A stretch of 64,000 nt of DNA from contig NZ_JQLQ01000002.1 of the NCBI RefSeq assembly GCF_000744285.1, positions 992,001 through 1,056,000 on the forward strand. The letters run 5' to 3'. The stretch's first letter is position 1. Each line of letters starts with the position of its first letter. The notes below the pieces were generated by a model. That model had not been told where the DNA came from. It ran no database searches and saw nothing but the letters and a program-made list of their open reading frames with translations. Below are positions 56,686 to 64,000 of the stretch, in pieces. Made by a program: the position numbers and the translations under genes. Origin of the DNA: Carnobacterium pleistocenium FTR1 (GTDB lineage: Bacteria; Bacillota; Bacilli; Lactobacillales; Carnobacteriaceae).

Positions 56686-57687
56686 ATGACAAAAAACAAT
56701 AAAATCGCAATCGTAAATTCAAGTAGTTTTGGAAAAGTATTTCCAGATCATTTAGAGCGGTTGCATCAATTAGGAGAGGTACACAGTTTTACCTTTGATA
56801 GTAAAATCGATGGAAAGACGTTAGCCGAAAAATTGCAAGGCTTCAATATGATCATTGCTAGCGTAACTCCTTTTTTCACCCAAGCCTTTTTTGATCACAA
56901 AGATGAATTGAAATTGATCACCAGACACGGTATTGGTTTTAACAATGTTGATTTAGTAGCCGCTAAGAAACACAATACGATCGTATCGATTGTGCCGGCT
57001 TTGATTGAACGGGATGCAGTGGCTGAAAATAATGTGACCAATCTATTAACTGTTATGAGACGAACCAATTTAGCCTTTCAAAGTGTCGTGCAAGACAAAT
57101 GGGAAGAACGTGCTCAATTTGTTGGACATGCTCTTGGAGGGAAAACAGTTGGAGTGATTGGAATCGGAAATATTGGTAGCCGGGTTGCTGAAATCCTGCA
57201 TTATGGTTTTCGCTGTGAGGTGCTGGCTTATGATCCTAATAAAGACAAAGTGGAGATTGCCGCATTTGGTGCCAAAAAAATCGAGCTACCTGAGCTGCTA
57301 GAAAGAGCAGATGTAATCTGTTTATGTGCCAGTCTAACAGAGGAGAACTACCACATGCTCTCTACAGAAGAGTTTGCTAAAATGAAAGATAATGTCTACT
57401 TATCTAATACGGCTAGAGGAGCATTGGTTGAGGAAGAGGCGTTGATCCATGCATTAGAAATAGGTAAAGTTGCTGGCTTTGCGACTGATGTACTGGAAGT
57501 TGAATCTGGTCGTGCTGATCATCCTTATCTTAAATATGAAAGCGTTATTATAACTCCGCATACTTCAGCTTATACCATGGAGTGTCTTGAAGGCATGGGA
57601 GATAAATGTGCAACGGATTGTGAGCGGATCTCAGTAGGTCTTCTTCCAAACAGGTCTGTACAGAGCAATAGTTCTTACTTGAATTAG
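56686..57687 (+). CDS. D-isomer-specific 2-hydroxyacid dehydrogenase
   Basis: A 333-residue NAD(P)-dependent dehydrogenase. The N-terminal substrate domain has KLITRHGIGFNNVDLVAAK. The Rossmann motif is GVIGIGNIGS (about 152-161). The catalytic Arg, Glu and His appear in NTARGALVEE, DVLEVESG and ITPHTSAY. Family members include 2-ketogluconate reductases; with a phosphogluconate dehydrogenase beside it, reduction of a phosphorylated 2-keto sugar acid is plausible. It starts 2 bases after the previous stop. Confidence 0.9.
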   Translation: MTKNNKIAIVNSSSFGKVFPDHLERLHQLGEVHSFTFDSKIDGKTLAEKLQGFNMIIASVTPFFTQAFFDHKDELKLITRHGIGFNNVDLVAAKKHNTIVSIVPALIERDAVAENNVTNLLTVMRRTNLAFQSVVQDKWEERAQFVGHALGGKTVGVIGIGNIGSRVAEILHYGFRCEVLAYDPNKDKVEIAAFGAKKIELPELLERADVICLCASLTEENYHMLSTEEFAKMKDNVYLSNTARGALVEEEALIHALEIGKVAGFATDVLEVESGRADHPYLKYESVIITPHTSAYTMECLEGMGDKCATDCERISVGLLPNRSVQSNSSYLN

Positions 57688-57702
57688 GAAGGAGATTTAG
57701 GA

Positions 57703-58803
57703 ATGCTTACAGATCTAAATGTGAAAGGCGGGCCGCAGTTTTATCGGTATAGCGAGGGATCAATAGGTCTGATACCTGAACTACTCCAAGAACATGCTGC
57801 CAGTCGTCTACTAATTGTGCATGGTGTCATTTCTTGGGAAAAAGCAAAACCTTACTTAACTAACGTAATGAAGCTAGACAAAGAAATTATTTATGAACAG
57901 TACAATGGAGAATGCAGTTATAACGAGTGTCACCGTATTGCAGAAATTATTAAAAAAAATAAAATCGATTTTGTTATCGGAGTTGGTGGAGGTAAATTAT
58001 CCGATACCGTTTTATATGCGTGTCATTTAACCAATACGCAATTTGGCCTTATTCCAACGTTGGCTAGTAATTGTGCACCATGGGCACCACTTTCTGTTAT
58101 GTATCATGACAATGGTCTGGCAGAAGGGAAATCAGAACATGTTAAGCGTCAAGCCGCTTTCCTAATCACAGATCCAGCGCTGGTGATCGATTCACCAGTC
58201 AATTATTTTATTGCTGGAATTGCAGACACGTTGGCAAAATGGTATGAATCAGACTTGATTTTAGAGCAAGAAACCTTTAACGATGAACCCTTTCCACAAA
58301 TGGCACGTTTTGCTGCTCGTATGTGCAAAGAAAAAGTATTAGCAGAATCTGAAAAAGCCATCGCCGATATGAGAGCAAAAACGATATCAGCTGAATTTAT
58401 TCATATTTCAGAGATTATTTTTTCCATCGCTGGTTTGGTTGGAGGTTTAGGCGATAAATATGCACGAAATACAGCTGCTCATGCGATCCACGATGCCATC
58501 TCTGCTTATTTACCGGAAGTACATGACTATTTGCACGGTGAAAAAGTGGCTTATGGAATTTTTTATCAATTAGCATTAGAAAAAAAGTGGTCGACGATTG
58601 ATGAATTGATTCCCTTTTATGAAGCGTTAAACTTGCCAAAATCACTAACAGAGATGGGTGTATATCCGATGTCTGAAATTAAGTTAATCAACATTGTTCA
58701 ATTAATTGACAGCAAACAAAAAGTTCATCTGCTGCCGTTGCAAATAAATGAAGAATCATTAACAACAGCACTAATCGATTTAGAAAAATATATGACTAAA
58801 TAA
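57703..58803 (+). CDS. iron-containing alcohol dehydrogenase, GldA-like
   Basis: A 366-residue dehydrogenase. VIGVGGGKLSDTVLYACH binds the nucleotide, IPTLASNCAPWAPLSVMY is the substrate loop, and the metal ligands Asp and two His appear in GIADTLAKWYES, HAIHDAIS and VHDYLHGEKVAYG. Canonical glycerol dehydrogenases have STDAP where this protein has SNCAP, so the substrate probably differs from glycerol. AAGGAGA before ATG 57703. It lies mid-operon between sugar-acid enzymes and the PTS. Confidence 0.87.
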   Translation: MLTDLNVKGGPQFYRYSEGSIGLIPELLQEHAASRLLIVHGVISWEKAKPYLTNVMKLDKEIIYEQYNGECSYNECHRIAEIIKKNKIDFVIGVGGGKLSDTVLYACHLTNTQFGLIPTLASNCAPWAPLSVMYHDNGLAEGKSEHVKRQAAFLITDPALVIDSPVNYFIAGIADTLAKWYESDLILEQETFNDEPFPQMARFAARMCKEKVLAESEKAIADMRAKTISAEFIHISEIIFSIAGLVGGLGDKYARNTAAHAIHDAISAYLPEVHDYLHGEKVAYGIFYQLALEKKWSTIDELIPFYEALNLPKSLTEMGVYPMSEIKLINIVQLIDSKQKVHLLPLQINEESLTTALIDLEKYMTK

Positions 58804-58817
58804 GGAGGTAATAAAGA

Positions 58818-59648
58818 ATGGATACATTAACAATATGGCAAAGTCTGATTATTGCACTTTGGGTCGCTGCAATCATGTCAAGGTCATTTTTAGGTGGTGC
58901 TACTTTAACACTGCGTTTTTCACCATTAATGACTGGTTTAGTAGTTGGGATAGTAATGGGAGATATTGCAGGTGCAATGGTTATCACCGCAGCTATTCAA
59001 TTGATTTATATGGGGGTATTTTCTCCGGGGGGCACAATGCCTTCTGAACCATCGATTGCTGCAGCTATTGCTGTGTCAGTAGCATTACTGGGAGATCTTT
59101 CGCCTGAGGCAGCGATTGCGGTTGCCGTTCCGGTAGGTTTATTAGGCTCTTATCTTTACCAATTCCGTTTCTTTCTTAATACTTTTATTGGAAAAGCTAC
59201 GGATAGAGCAGTTGAAAGTTTGAATCACAAGGCAATATCTCGGTCTATTGTTCTTTACCCAACAATTGCTTCTTTCATCTTGTTCGTTCCTTTAGTTTTC
59301 ATTGCGTTATTCTGGGGGGCACCAGTCATTGCGGATGTTATCGCAACTTTGGAAGGGACAGTATTCTTACATATCCTTGAAGTTGTTGGTGGCGGACTAG
59401 CAGCCATTGGGATCGCTACAACTATTTATGTTATTGGACGTCGCGATTATATGGTATTTTTCTTATTAGCTTACTTCATGAGTGTAATTTTTAGGGATAT
59501 GGGCATTACAATGGTAACTTATGCAATTATAGGGACATTGGTTGCGGCAATATTCGTACTAAGTCGGAACAATACTGCAAAAGCATCTTCGGCAAACGGT
59601 ACAAATACTGTTGATGGATCTGATGATGATGATGACGATGATTTCTAA
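58818..59648 (+). CDS. PTS mannose-family EIIC with acidic tail
   Basis: A 276-residue membrane permease component. It has family blocks LWVAAIMSRSFLGGATLTLR, GDIAGAMVITAAIQLIYMGV and PGGTMPSEPSIAAAIAVSVA and about eight helices. The last residues are DGSDDDDDDDF, a run of acidic residues ending in Phe. The EIIA protein of the same operon has a similar acidic end. RBS AAGGAGG. It forms the translocation unit with EIID. Confidence 0.93.
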   Translation: MDTLTIWQSLIIALWVAAIMSRSFLGGATLTLRFSPLMTGLVVGIVMGDIAGAMVITAAIQLIYMGVFSPGGTMPSEPSIAAAIAVSVALLGDLSPEAAIAVAVPVGLLGSYLYQFRFFLNTFIGKATDRAVESLNHKAISRSIVLYPTIASFILFVPLVFIALFWGAPVIADVIATLEGTVFLHILEVVGGGLAAIGIATTIYVIGRRDYMVFFLLAYFMSVIFRDMGITMVTYAIIGTLVAAIFVLSRNNTAKASSANGTNTVDGSDDDDDDDF

Positions 59649-59677
59649 AAAAACGATGAGCGAAAGGAGCACTAACA

Positions 59678-60556
59678 ATGACTACTGACACACAAAAAGT
59701 AACGCTTACTGAAAGCAAAAAAGAGATGGCACCAGGAGAACTGACAAACAAGGATGTTTCAATAGCTTACTTAAGATGGCACTTTGCAAATGAGATTCCT
59801 CATTCATTTGAACGTTACCTGGCACCATCGTTACTATACGGTATGATGCCCGTTTTGCGGAAATTATACAAAGACGATAATGATTTACGCGCAGCGTATA
59901 AACGACAATTATTGTTCTTCAATACCCAATTAACATGGGGTGGCGGGATAATCACCGGTTTAATGTCTTCGATGGAACAAGAGCGTGCCAAACAAGAACA
60001 CAACAACGAAGAAATCGTCATGACAGATGATTTAATGTACAATACTAAGGCCGGTCTAATGGGCGCCTTATCTGGTATTGGTGACTCCATTGATTCAGGA
60101 ACGGTCCAATATATTTTTATTGCGATCGCCATTCCTTGGGCTCAAAACGGGTTAGCTGCCGGAGCGTTATTCCCATTCATTGCGTTTGCTACTTATCAAT
60201 TATTGATTGGTTTATTCTTCGCACGTCAAGGATTTGTTATGGGTAAAAGTGCCACAGGCTTGATGGAAAGTGCAGGCGTTCAAAATGCAATCGAATTGTT
60301 GTCTATTTTAGGGTTGTTCATGATGGGAATCCTAGCCGGAAACTATGTAACGGTCTCCTCTTCCTTGGAATTTGTGATCTCTGGCAGGCCGTTTATTGTT
60401 CAGGAAACGCTGGACACGATTTTACCAGGTTTGCTACCACTTGTAACCGTTATGGGTATTTATTGGTACTATGTCAAGAAAGGTTTAAAAGTTACACGAG
60501 CATTGATATGGTTAACATTGATTTTGATCGTATTAGCTGCAGTAGGAATTTTGTAA
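59678..60556 (+). CDS. PTS mannose-family EIID
   Basis: A 292-residue component paired with EIIC. Typical motifs are LRWHFANEIPHSFERYLAPS, YGMMPVLRKLY, FFNTQLTWGGGIITGLMSSM and GDSIDSGTVQ, with a C-terminal membrane region. AAAGGAGC precedes ATG 59678. Substrate specificity is not readable from the sequence, but the operon context suggests a sugar acid. Confidence 0.94.
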   Translation: MTTDTQKVTLTESKKEMAPGELTNKDVSIAYLRWHFANEIPHSFERYLAPSLLYGMMPVLRKLYKDDNDLRAAYKRQLLFFNTQLTWGGGIITGLMSSMEQERAKQEHNNEEIVMTDDLMYNTKAGLMGALSGIGDSIDSGTVQYIFIAIAIPWAQNGLAAGALFPFIAFATYQLLIGLFFARQGFVMGKSATGLMESAGVQNAIELLSILGLFMMGILAGNYVTVSSSLEFVISGRPFIVQETLDTILPGLLPLVTVMGIYWYYVKKGLKVTRALIWLTLILIVLAAVGIL

Positions 60557-60600
60557 TCAGATAAAAATTGAAACAAGCATAAGAAAGGAAGTTGAAATCA

Positions 60601-61104
60601 ATGGGAGTAGTAAACTTAGTACGGATAGATGAGCGTTTGATTCATGGACAAGTCATGCTGACACTGTCTGGGCGTGACGGAGTAAATTCATTATTCGTGG
60701 TAGATGATATTGTAGCAAAAGATAAATTTATGAAAAGTTTGTATAAAAGTGCTGGAGGTCGTACGGGTAAGAAAACGGTCGTCATGACGCTAGAAAAATG
60801 CAAATACTATTGGGATGAATTCGAATTCAAGGAATACAGTTGTATCTTGATTTCCAAAACAGTCGATGTTATCTATGAGTTGGTGAAGCATGGTGTGCCA
60901 ATGAAAGAAATAAATATCGGAGGTATCGCTCAAAAAAACGAAACTGATGTTTTTGTTACTAAGTCTGTTTATTTAAATAAAGAAGATGCATTAAAACTAA
61001 AAGAATTAAATGAAAAGTACCATGTGGAAGATATCTATTTCCAAGCAACACCTTCTGCTCCAAGAACCAATTTGAAAGAAGTTTTAGCAAAATTTAATCT
61101 ATGA
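60601..61104 (+). CDS. PTS mannose-family EIIB
   Basis: A 167-residue cytosolic phosphocarrier. It starts VVNLVRIDERLIHGQVM with the phosphorylated His15, then FVVDDIVAKDKFMKSLYK, and PMKEINIGGIAQ. ATG 60601 follows AAGGAAG; an in-frame TTG at 60592 overlaps the RBS. It takes the phosphate from EIIA and passes it to the sugar at EIIC/EIID. Confidence 0.93.
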   Translation: MGVVNLVRIDERLIHGQVMLTLSGRDGVNSLFVVDDIVAKDKFMKSLYKSAGGRTGKKTVVMTLEKCKYYWDEFEFKEYSCILISKTVDVIYELVKHGVPMKEINIGGIAQKNETDVFVTKSVYLNKEDALKLKELNEKYHVEDIYFQATPSAPRTNLKEVLAKFNL

Positions 61105-61123
61105 TGAGTTAGGGTGATAATTG

Positions 61124-62026
61124 ATGGAACAAGATGAACAATTAGAAGATTGGTATGTTCGCTATCATTCCATTTTTGGTAAGCGTTATACGCGAAAACG
61201 AAAAGATCGTTTTTTAGAAAGTTTGTCAGCTGACATACATCAATTTCGGTCAGATGTTGCGCTGGAAACCTTTAAAGTGAATGAAAAAGATCTAGTGGAA
61301 TATAAAAACCTTTATGTTGGAAACATAAAAAAAGCCGATACAATTATCTGCACCTATTATGATACTCCAGCAGCTCATCTTGGTCCTTATCAATTTTTTG
61401 ATGTAGCCAATCGAACAAAAAATACCATGAGATTTATTTTTGTTTCTGCCATCCTAACCATAATGATGGGGTTATTGTTCACCTGGCAAGTGGCTATGCC
61501 AATATTTCAGACTAATTCTTTATTAAGCCTACTTTCGCTGCTTTGCATTCTATTTTATGCTCTCTATTTTTTCTTTTTGAAGAACGTAGCTAGAGGCTGG
61601 CCGAATAAGCATAATTTGATTCGAAATACGTCTTCTGTCCTAGTTCAACTCTACAGCACGAAACAGTTTGAAAACAAAAAACTAGCATTTGCTTTTTTAG
61701 ATGCAGGTTGTACGAATAATGCCGGTTTAGAAAAAGTCTTGCGTCAGAGCAATGCTGTTATCTATATGTTGGATAGTATTGGTTCAGAAAAAAACTTATA
61801 CCAAGTGATGAGCAATCGCAAATTAGCTATCCCTAGCGATTCAGTAGAGACAGTCGTATCGCCGGATCTCGCAAATGATCGCTTAGTGTACGTCATCAGT
61901 GGCACCAAAGAAAATGAACACTTTACATTGAGTAAAGACGATTTGAAGCAGCATCAATTGAGTGATACAAACATGAATGAAGTATTGCTATTTTTGAAAC
62001 AGCTAGTCGGGAGGAATAATAAATGA
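61124..62026 (+). CDS. unknown membrane protein in the PTS operon
   Basis: A 300-residue protein of no family I can name. The N-terminal region (1-105) holds ADTIICTYYDTPAAHLGPYQ, which resembles the start of M28-type metallopeptidase domains (VIVTAHYDT). Two membrane helices lie at about 105-130 and 133-160, and the C-terminal part has KLAFAFLDAGCTNNAGLEKV and VIYMLDSIGS. The expected metal ligands are not obvious, so it may be a non-catalytic M28-like fold; this is a guess. It lies between EIIB and EIIA and overlaps the EIIA start, so its role is tied to this transporter. Confidence 0.8.
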   Translation: MEQDEQLEDWYVRYHSIFGKRYTRKRKDRFLESLSADIHQFRSDVALETFKVNEKDLVEYKNLYVGNIKKADTIICTYYDTPAAHLGPYQFFDVANRTKNTMRFIFVSAILTIMMGLLFTWQVAMPIFQTNSLLSLLSLLCILFYALYFFFLKNVARGWPNKHNLIRNTSSVLVQLYSTKQFENKKLAFAFLDAGCTNNAGLEKVLRQSNAVIYMLDSIGSEKNLYQVMSNRKLAIPSDSVETVVSPDLANDRLVYVISGTKENEHFTLSKDDLKQHQLSDTNMNEVLLFLKQLVGRNNK

Positions 62027-62472
62027 TTGGAATCATTATTGCTACACATGGAAAAATGTGTGATGGTATCGTCAGCGCAGCCGATTTGATTATCGGCAGT
62101 ACTGAAAATATCAAAACAGTAAACTTATTTCAAGAAGATAATGTACAAGATTTAAATGGAAAATTTTTAAATGCAATCAAAGAAGTTGATCAACAGGATG
62201 GAGTCATTATTTTCGTGGATTTAGCAGGCGCTAGTCTGTATAACCAAGCTGTTTTGGCTGTGAATTCACTTACAGCGGAACAACAAAAGATAGTTCACGT
62301 GATTGCAGGTGTCAATTTACCAATGGTTATTGATGCTATCAATCAACAAATGATCAATTCTCCCATCCAAGAGGCAGTCGCCTCCGTAATCAATGAAGCT
62401 CAGCGAGGAATCGTGTCATGGTCAGCTGAAGATTCTGAAGACGATGAAGACGATGAAGAAGAAGAGTTCTAG
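62023..62472 (+). CDS. PTS mannose-family EIIA with acidic tail
   Basis: A 149-residue phosphocarrier. The phosphorylated His9 lies in GIIIATHGKMCDG, and the fold continues with GVIIFVDLAGASLYNQAVLA and VIAGVNLPMVIDA. The end (ASEDSEDDEDDEEEEF type) is very acidic and finishes with Phe, like EIIC of this operon. ATG overlaps the stop of the unknown gene (ATGA). It accepts phosphate from HPr. Final gene of the operon. Confidence 0.92.
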   Translation: MIGIIIATHGKMCDGIVSAADLIIGSTENIKTVNLFQEDNVQDLNGKFLNAIKEVDQQDGVIIFVDLAGASLYNQAVLAVNSLTAEQQKIVHVIAGVNLPMVIDAINQQMINSPIQEAVASVINEAQRGIVSWSAEDSEDDEDDEEEEF

Positions 62473-62503
62473 AATAAAACTTCTATAGGAAAATTATAGA
62501 AAA

Positions 62504-62555
62504 AATAATCCCACGCTTATACGAGTAATTTGTATGAGTGTGGGATTATTTTCTT
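62504..62555 (+). terminator. strong terminator of the PTS operon
   Basis: AATAATCCCACGCTTATA pairs with TGTATGAGTGTGGGATTATT (62531-62550) with wobbles, followed by TTCTT. Confidence 0.85.
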
Positions 62556-62580
62556 GAAATAGACAGAATGGAAAATGAAA

Positions 62581-62762
62581 CTTAGTATCCTCTCAAGGTA
62601 GAAGTTACTTTGAGTAGGAGTAATATCCCTTAGTAAGAGCGACTCAGAATTACTTTCCTTTTGAGTAGACGAAATAAGTCTTAATTCGAACAACTCATAG
62701 CAATTTTTCCTTTCAGAAAGAGCAACAAGTCTTAGTTCAATCAACTCAAAATAGAAATTCAA
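62581..62762 (+). repeat. tandem 51-bp repeat array, same family as at 43182
   Basis: A half unit (62581-62609) is followed by units starting at 62610, 62661 and 62712, each 51 bases. They carry TTGAGTAG..., TCTTAGTTCAA-like and ACTCA(A) blocks as in the array at 43182. A minus-strand ORF reads through because 51 is a multiple of 3, with weak 17-residue repeats, but it is not conserved at the other array, so I do not call it a gene. Confidence 0.75.
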
Positions 62763-62867
62763 TCGAACTGACCTAATTTAAATATAAAAGCTAATAAAAA
62801 GCTGTAAGAAAAGACCTATTCGAGTGATATTCGAATGGTGACGAGTATCTCCTAATTAAAAAGTTTT

Positions 62868-63782
62868 TTATTCGTAATAGGAACCATGAGTGGCTCCGCG
62901 AATGGTGTAATGTTTTAATAAGATCTTTTGAATTCTTGTCATTGGAATCATAGAATCAATCCAATTATAAATTACAGAAGTTGTTACCTTTAAATCTGGA
63001 AATAATAATTTAAAATCCTCTATTTGACGCAAAATTGTTTCTTCTACTGAAGTTCTATAACCACACGTTTTGCATGAACAGGTTCGTTGAGTAATCGTTA
63101 GGGTAGGGGAGGAGCATTCTGTACACCATAGTCCTTTTTTGAGAAAATGATAAGTGTAATTTGGAAATTTATGTTGAAAAGCTGATTCATCATGGTGTTC
63201 TTTCAGTATTTTATCCGCAAGATAGTGCTGTTTTTTCGACAATGGTAAGACACTCTTATTTATTTTGGAAAAGTGTTCCCGAATTTGTGTTGGGAAAATG
63301 ACTGGTCTATCGATTGGTGCATTGTAAAGAGTGAAAGCAGAATTTACAAAAATGAGGACAGGATCAAGCTTTAGATTACTATTTAATTTACTTAATAGTT
63401 GCCTCCTTTTGATAGAAGTTTCGTCTAATTTATTCAATGGATTCACGATTTCTTTGCCGGGAAAGGTTAAAAGATGATGCGAGTTGAATTCAAAATTCCC
63501 TGCATAATTTTTTACTTCAAATAATAAGATTTTGTCACCTGTCAGAATCAATGTATCGACTTGAAATGTGTTGCCTTTTTCTGTAAACAGTAAATCATTT
63601 AACACCAATGCGTCTAAGTCTAAAAATTCTTCTACCAGCGAATCAAAGAAAAGCTCTCCTTCAAATCCTTTTTGCATATTTAACAAATGAAGTTTTTCCT
63701 CATCTGAAAGTATCATCCGTCTATTTATAGCTTCTAAGGTGCGTAAATAATTCGATTTGTTCCGTTTTTTGACTACTATCAT
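62868..63782 (-). CDS. NERD-domain protein with C-terminal zinc ribbon
   Basis: A 304-residue protein. The NERD domain (about 38-150) has GFEGELFFDSLVEEF, VDTLILTGDKILLFEVKNYA (the D...ExK core), NPLNKLDETSIKRRQLL and PVLIFVNSAFTLYNAP. Four cysteines form a zinc ribbon at about 210-235 (CTEC...CSCKTCGYR). The C-terminal part (IYNWIDSMIPMTRIQKIL) is helix-turn-helix-like. AAGAGGAGGTG precedes ATG 63782. The combination suggests nucleic acid binding, but function is unproven. It is not paralogous over its full length to the NERD protein at 46926. Confidence 0.85.
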   Translation of the reverse strand: MIVVKKRNKSNYLRTLEAINRRMILSDEEKLHLLNMQKGFEGELFFDSLVEEFLDLDALVLNDLLFTEKGNTFQVDTLILTGDKILLFEVKNYAGNFEFNSHHLLTFPGKEIVNPLNKLDETSIKRRQLLSKLNSNLKLDPVLIFVNSAFTLYNAPIDRPVIFPTQIREHFSKINKSVLPLSKKQHYLADKILKEHHDESAFQHKFPNYTYHFLKKGLWCTECSSPTLTITQRTCSCKTCGYRTSVEETILRQIEDFKLLFPDLKVTTSVIYNWIDSMIPMTRIQKILLKHYTIRGATHGSYYE

Positions 63783-63914
63783 GATTTCACCTCCTCTTAA
63801 ATAATGTACGTAAAAAATAATATTGCTAACTATGAAGTTATAATAGCTACTTTTTAATAAATATTAGGTGAAATCGACATTTCGTTTTATTATTTCACTA
63901 TATTTATATTTATA

Positions 63915-63989
63915 TTGAAATAAAATTCCAATTAAGTTATACTCTATTGAAAGGGGATACATAATTATTTCAAGATGTTGATAAGGAGG
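63915..63989 (+). promoter_or_regulatory. promoter and RBS of the next gene
   Basis: TTGAAA (63915-63920), 17-base spacer, TATACT (63938-63943), then AAGGAGG at 63983-63989. The start codon must lie at or just beyond the end of the window. Confidence 0.6.
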
Positions 63990-64000
63990 ATAGTAATAGA

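Noticed and set aside
62517-62762. Minus-strand 81-codon ORF with weak 17-residue repeats
   Set aside because: It results from the 51-base tandem repeat; the 52-base units of the sister array destroy the frame, and the left part is the terminator.

Overview
The window is AT-rich, densely packed DNA from a low-GC Gram-positive bacterium of the order Lactobacillales. The gene set points to Carnobacteriaceae or Enterococcaceae, with Carnobacterium as my best guess. The supporting traits are glpK-glpO-glpF with an H2O2-forming alpha-glycerophosphate oxidase, secreted ChW-repeat proteins, many PTS transporters, LytR-CpsA-Psr and CpsC/CpsD capsule regulators, strong AGGAGG ribosome binding sites and CcpA (cre) sites. 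The genus is inferred from gene content only. I saw no rRNA, tRNA, CRISPR or prophage structural genes.

Layout. (1) 1-2550: end of a dTDP-L-rhamnose operon (rfbC fragment, rfbB, rfbD), split by a decayed IS30 transposase. (2) 2619-6933: two secreted ChW-repeat proteins, one carrying a glucosaminidase domain. (3) 7335-10542: LytR-CpsA-Psr protein, UDP-glucose 6-dehydrogenase and GalU. (4) 10770-24853: an exopolysaccharide/capsule locus of the Wzx/Wzy type. It holds chain-length regulator and tyrosine kinase, a ruined phosphatase copy, membrane 4,6-dehydratase, initiating sugar-phosphate transferase, several glycosyltransferases, two TupA-like ATP-grasp enzymes, polymerase and flippase. (5) 24980-28407: IS21 fragment and an intact IS3-type transposase, then an intact phosphatase paralogue. 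(6) 28927-32628: RpiR regulator with a MalX/MalY-like PTS and aminotransferase pair. (7) 32948-37094: DUF218 protein, broken lipoprotein gene, an NADH-oxidase-like flavoprotein without its redox cysteine, and an Mga-like regulator. (8) 37764-41837: glycerol operon glpKOF. (9) 42311-46448: SGNH hydrolase and a 5-oxoproline cluster (DUF969, DUF979, Pcp, gamma-glutamylcyclotransferase-like). (10) 46926-47636: NERD protein. (11) 47930-53696: GntR regulator, enolase-superfamily sugar-acid dehydratase, beta-glucoside-type PTS, KDPG aldolase and KDG kinase. (12) 53873-62472: divergent RpiR/HAD genes and a large operon of 6-phosphogluconate dehydrogenase-like, 2-hydroxyacid dehydrogenase, GldA-like dehydrogenase and a mannose-family PTS that includes one unknown membrane protein. 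(13) 62868-63782: second NERD protein, with a zinc ribbon.

How the parts fit. Regions 1-5 build and control the cell surface: dTDP-rhamnose, UDP-glucose and UDP-glucuronate supply, capsule assembly, attachment by the LCP protein, and peptidoglycan/ChW proteins. Regions 6-12 are catabolic modules, most with a regulator and visible control sites: a perfect 15-bp palindrome before malX, an inverted repeat inside the promoter spacer of the 6-phosphogluconate operon, a palindrome before the dehydratase, and cre sites before malX, glpK and the KDG operon.

Two non-coding repeat families are the least explained part of the window. One is a dispersed element of about 245 bp in four copies (4702, 37150, 37392, 41924; one internally deleted). 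The other is a 52-bp tandem repeat with an internal TTGAGT...ACTCAA inverted repeat at two distant intergenic loci (43182 and 62610). The best protein-level candidates are the flavoprotein with Tyr10/Asn42 in place of His10/Cys42, the unknown protein inside the mannose-type PTS operon, and the paired TupA-like ATP-grasp enzymes in a capsule locus next to UDP-glucuronate synthesis.
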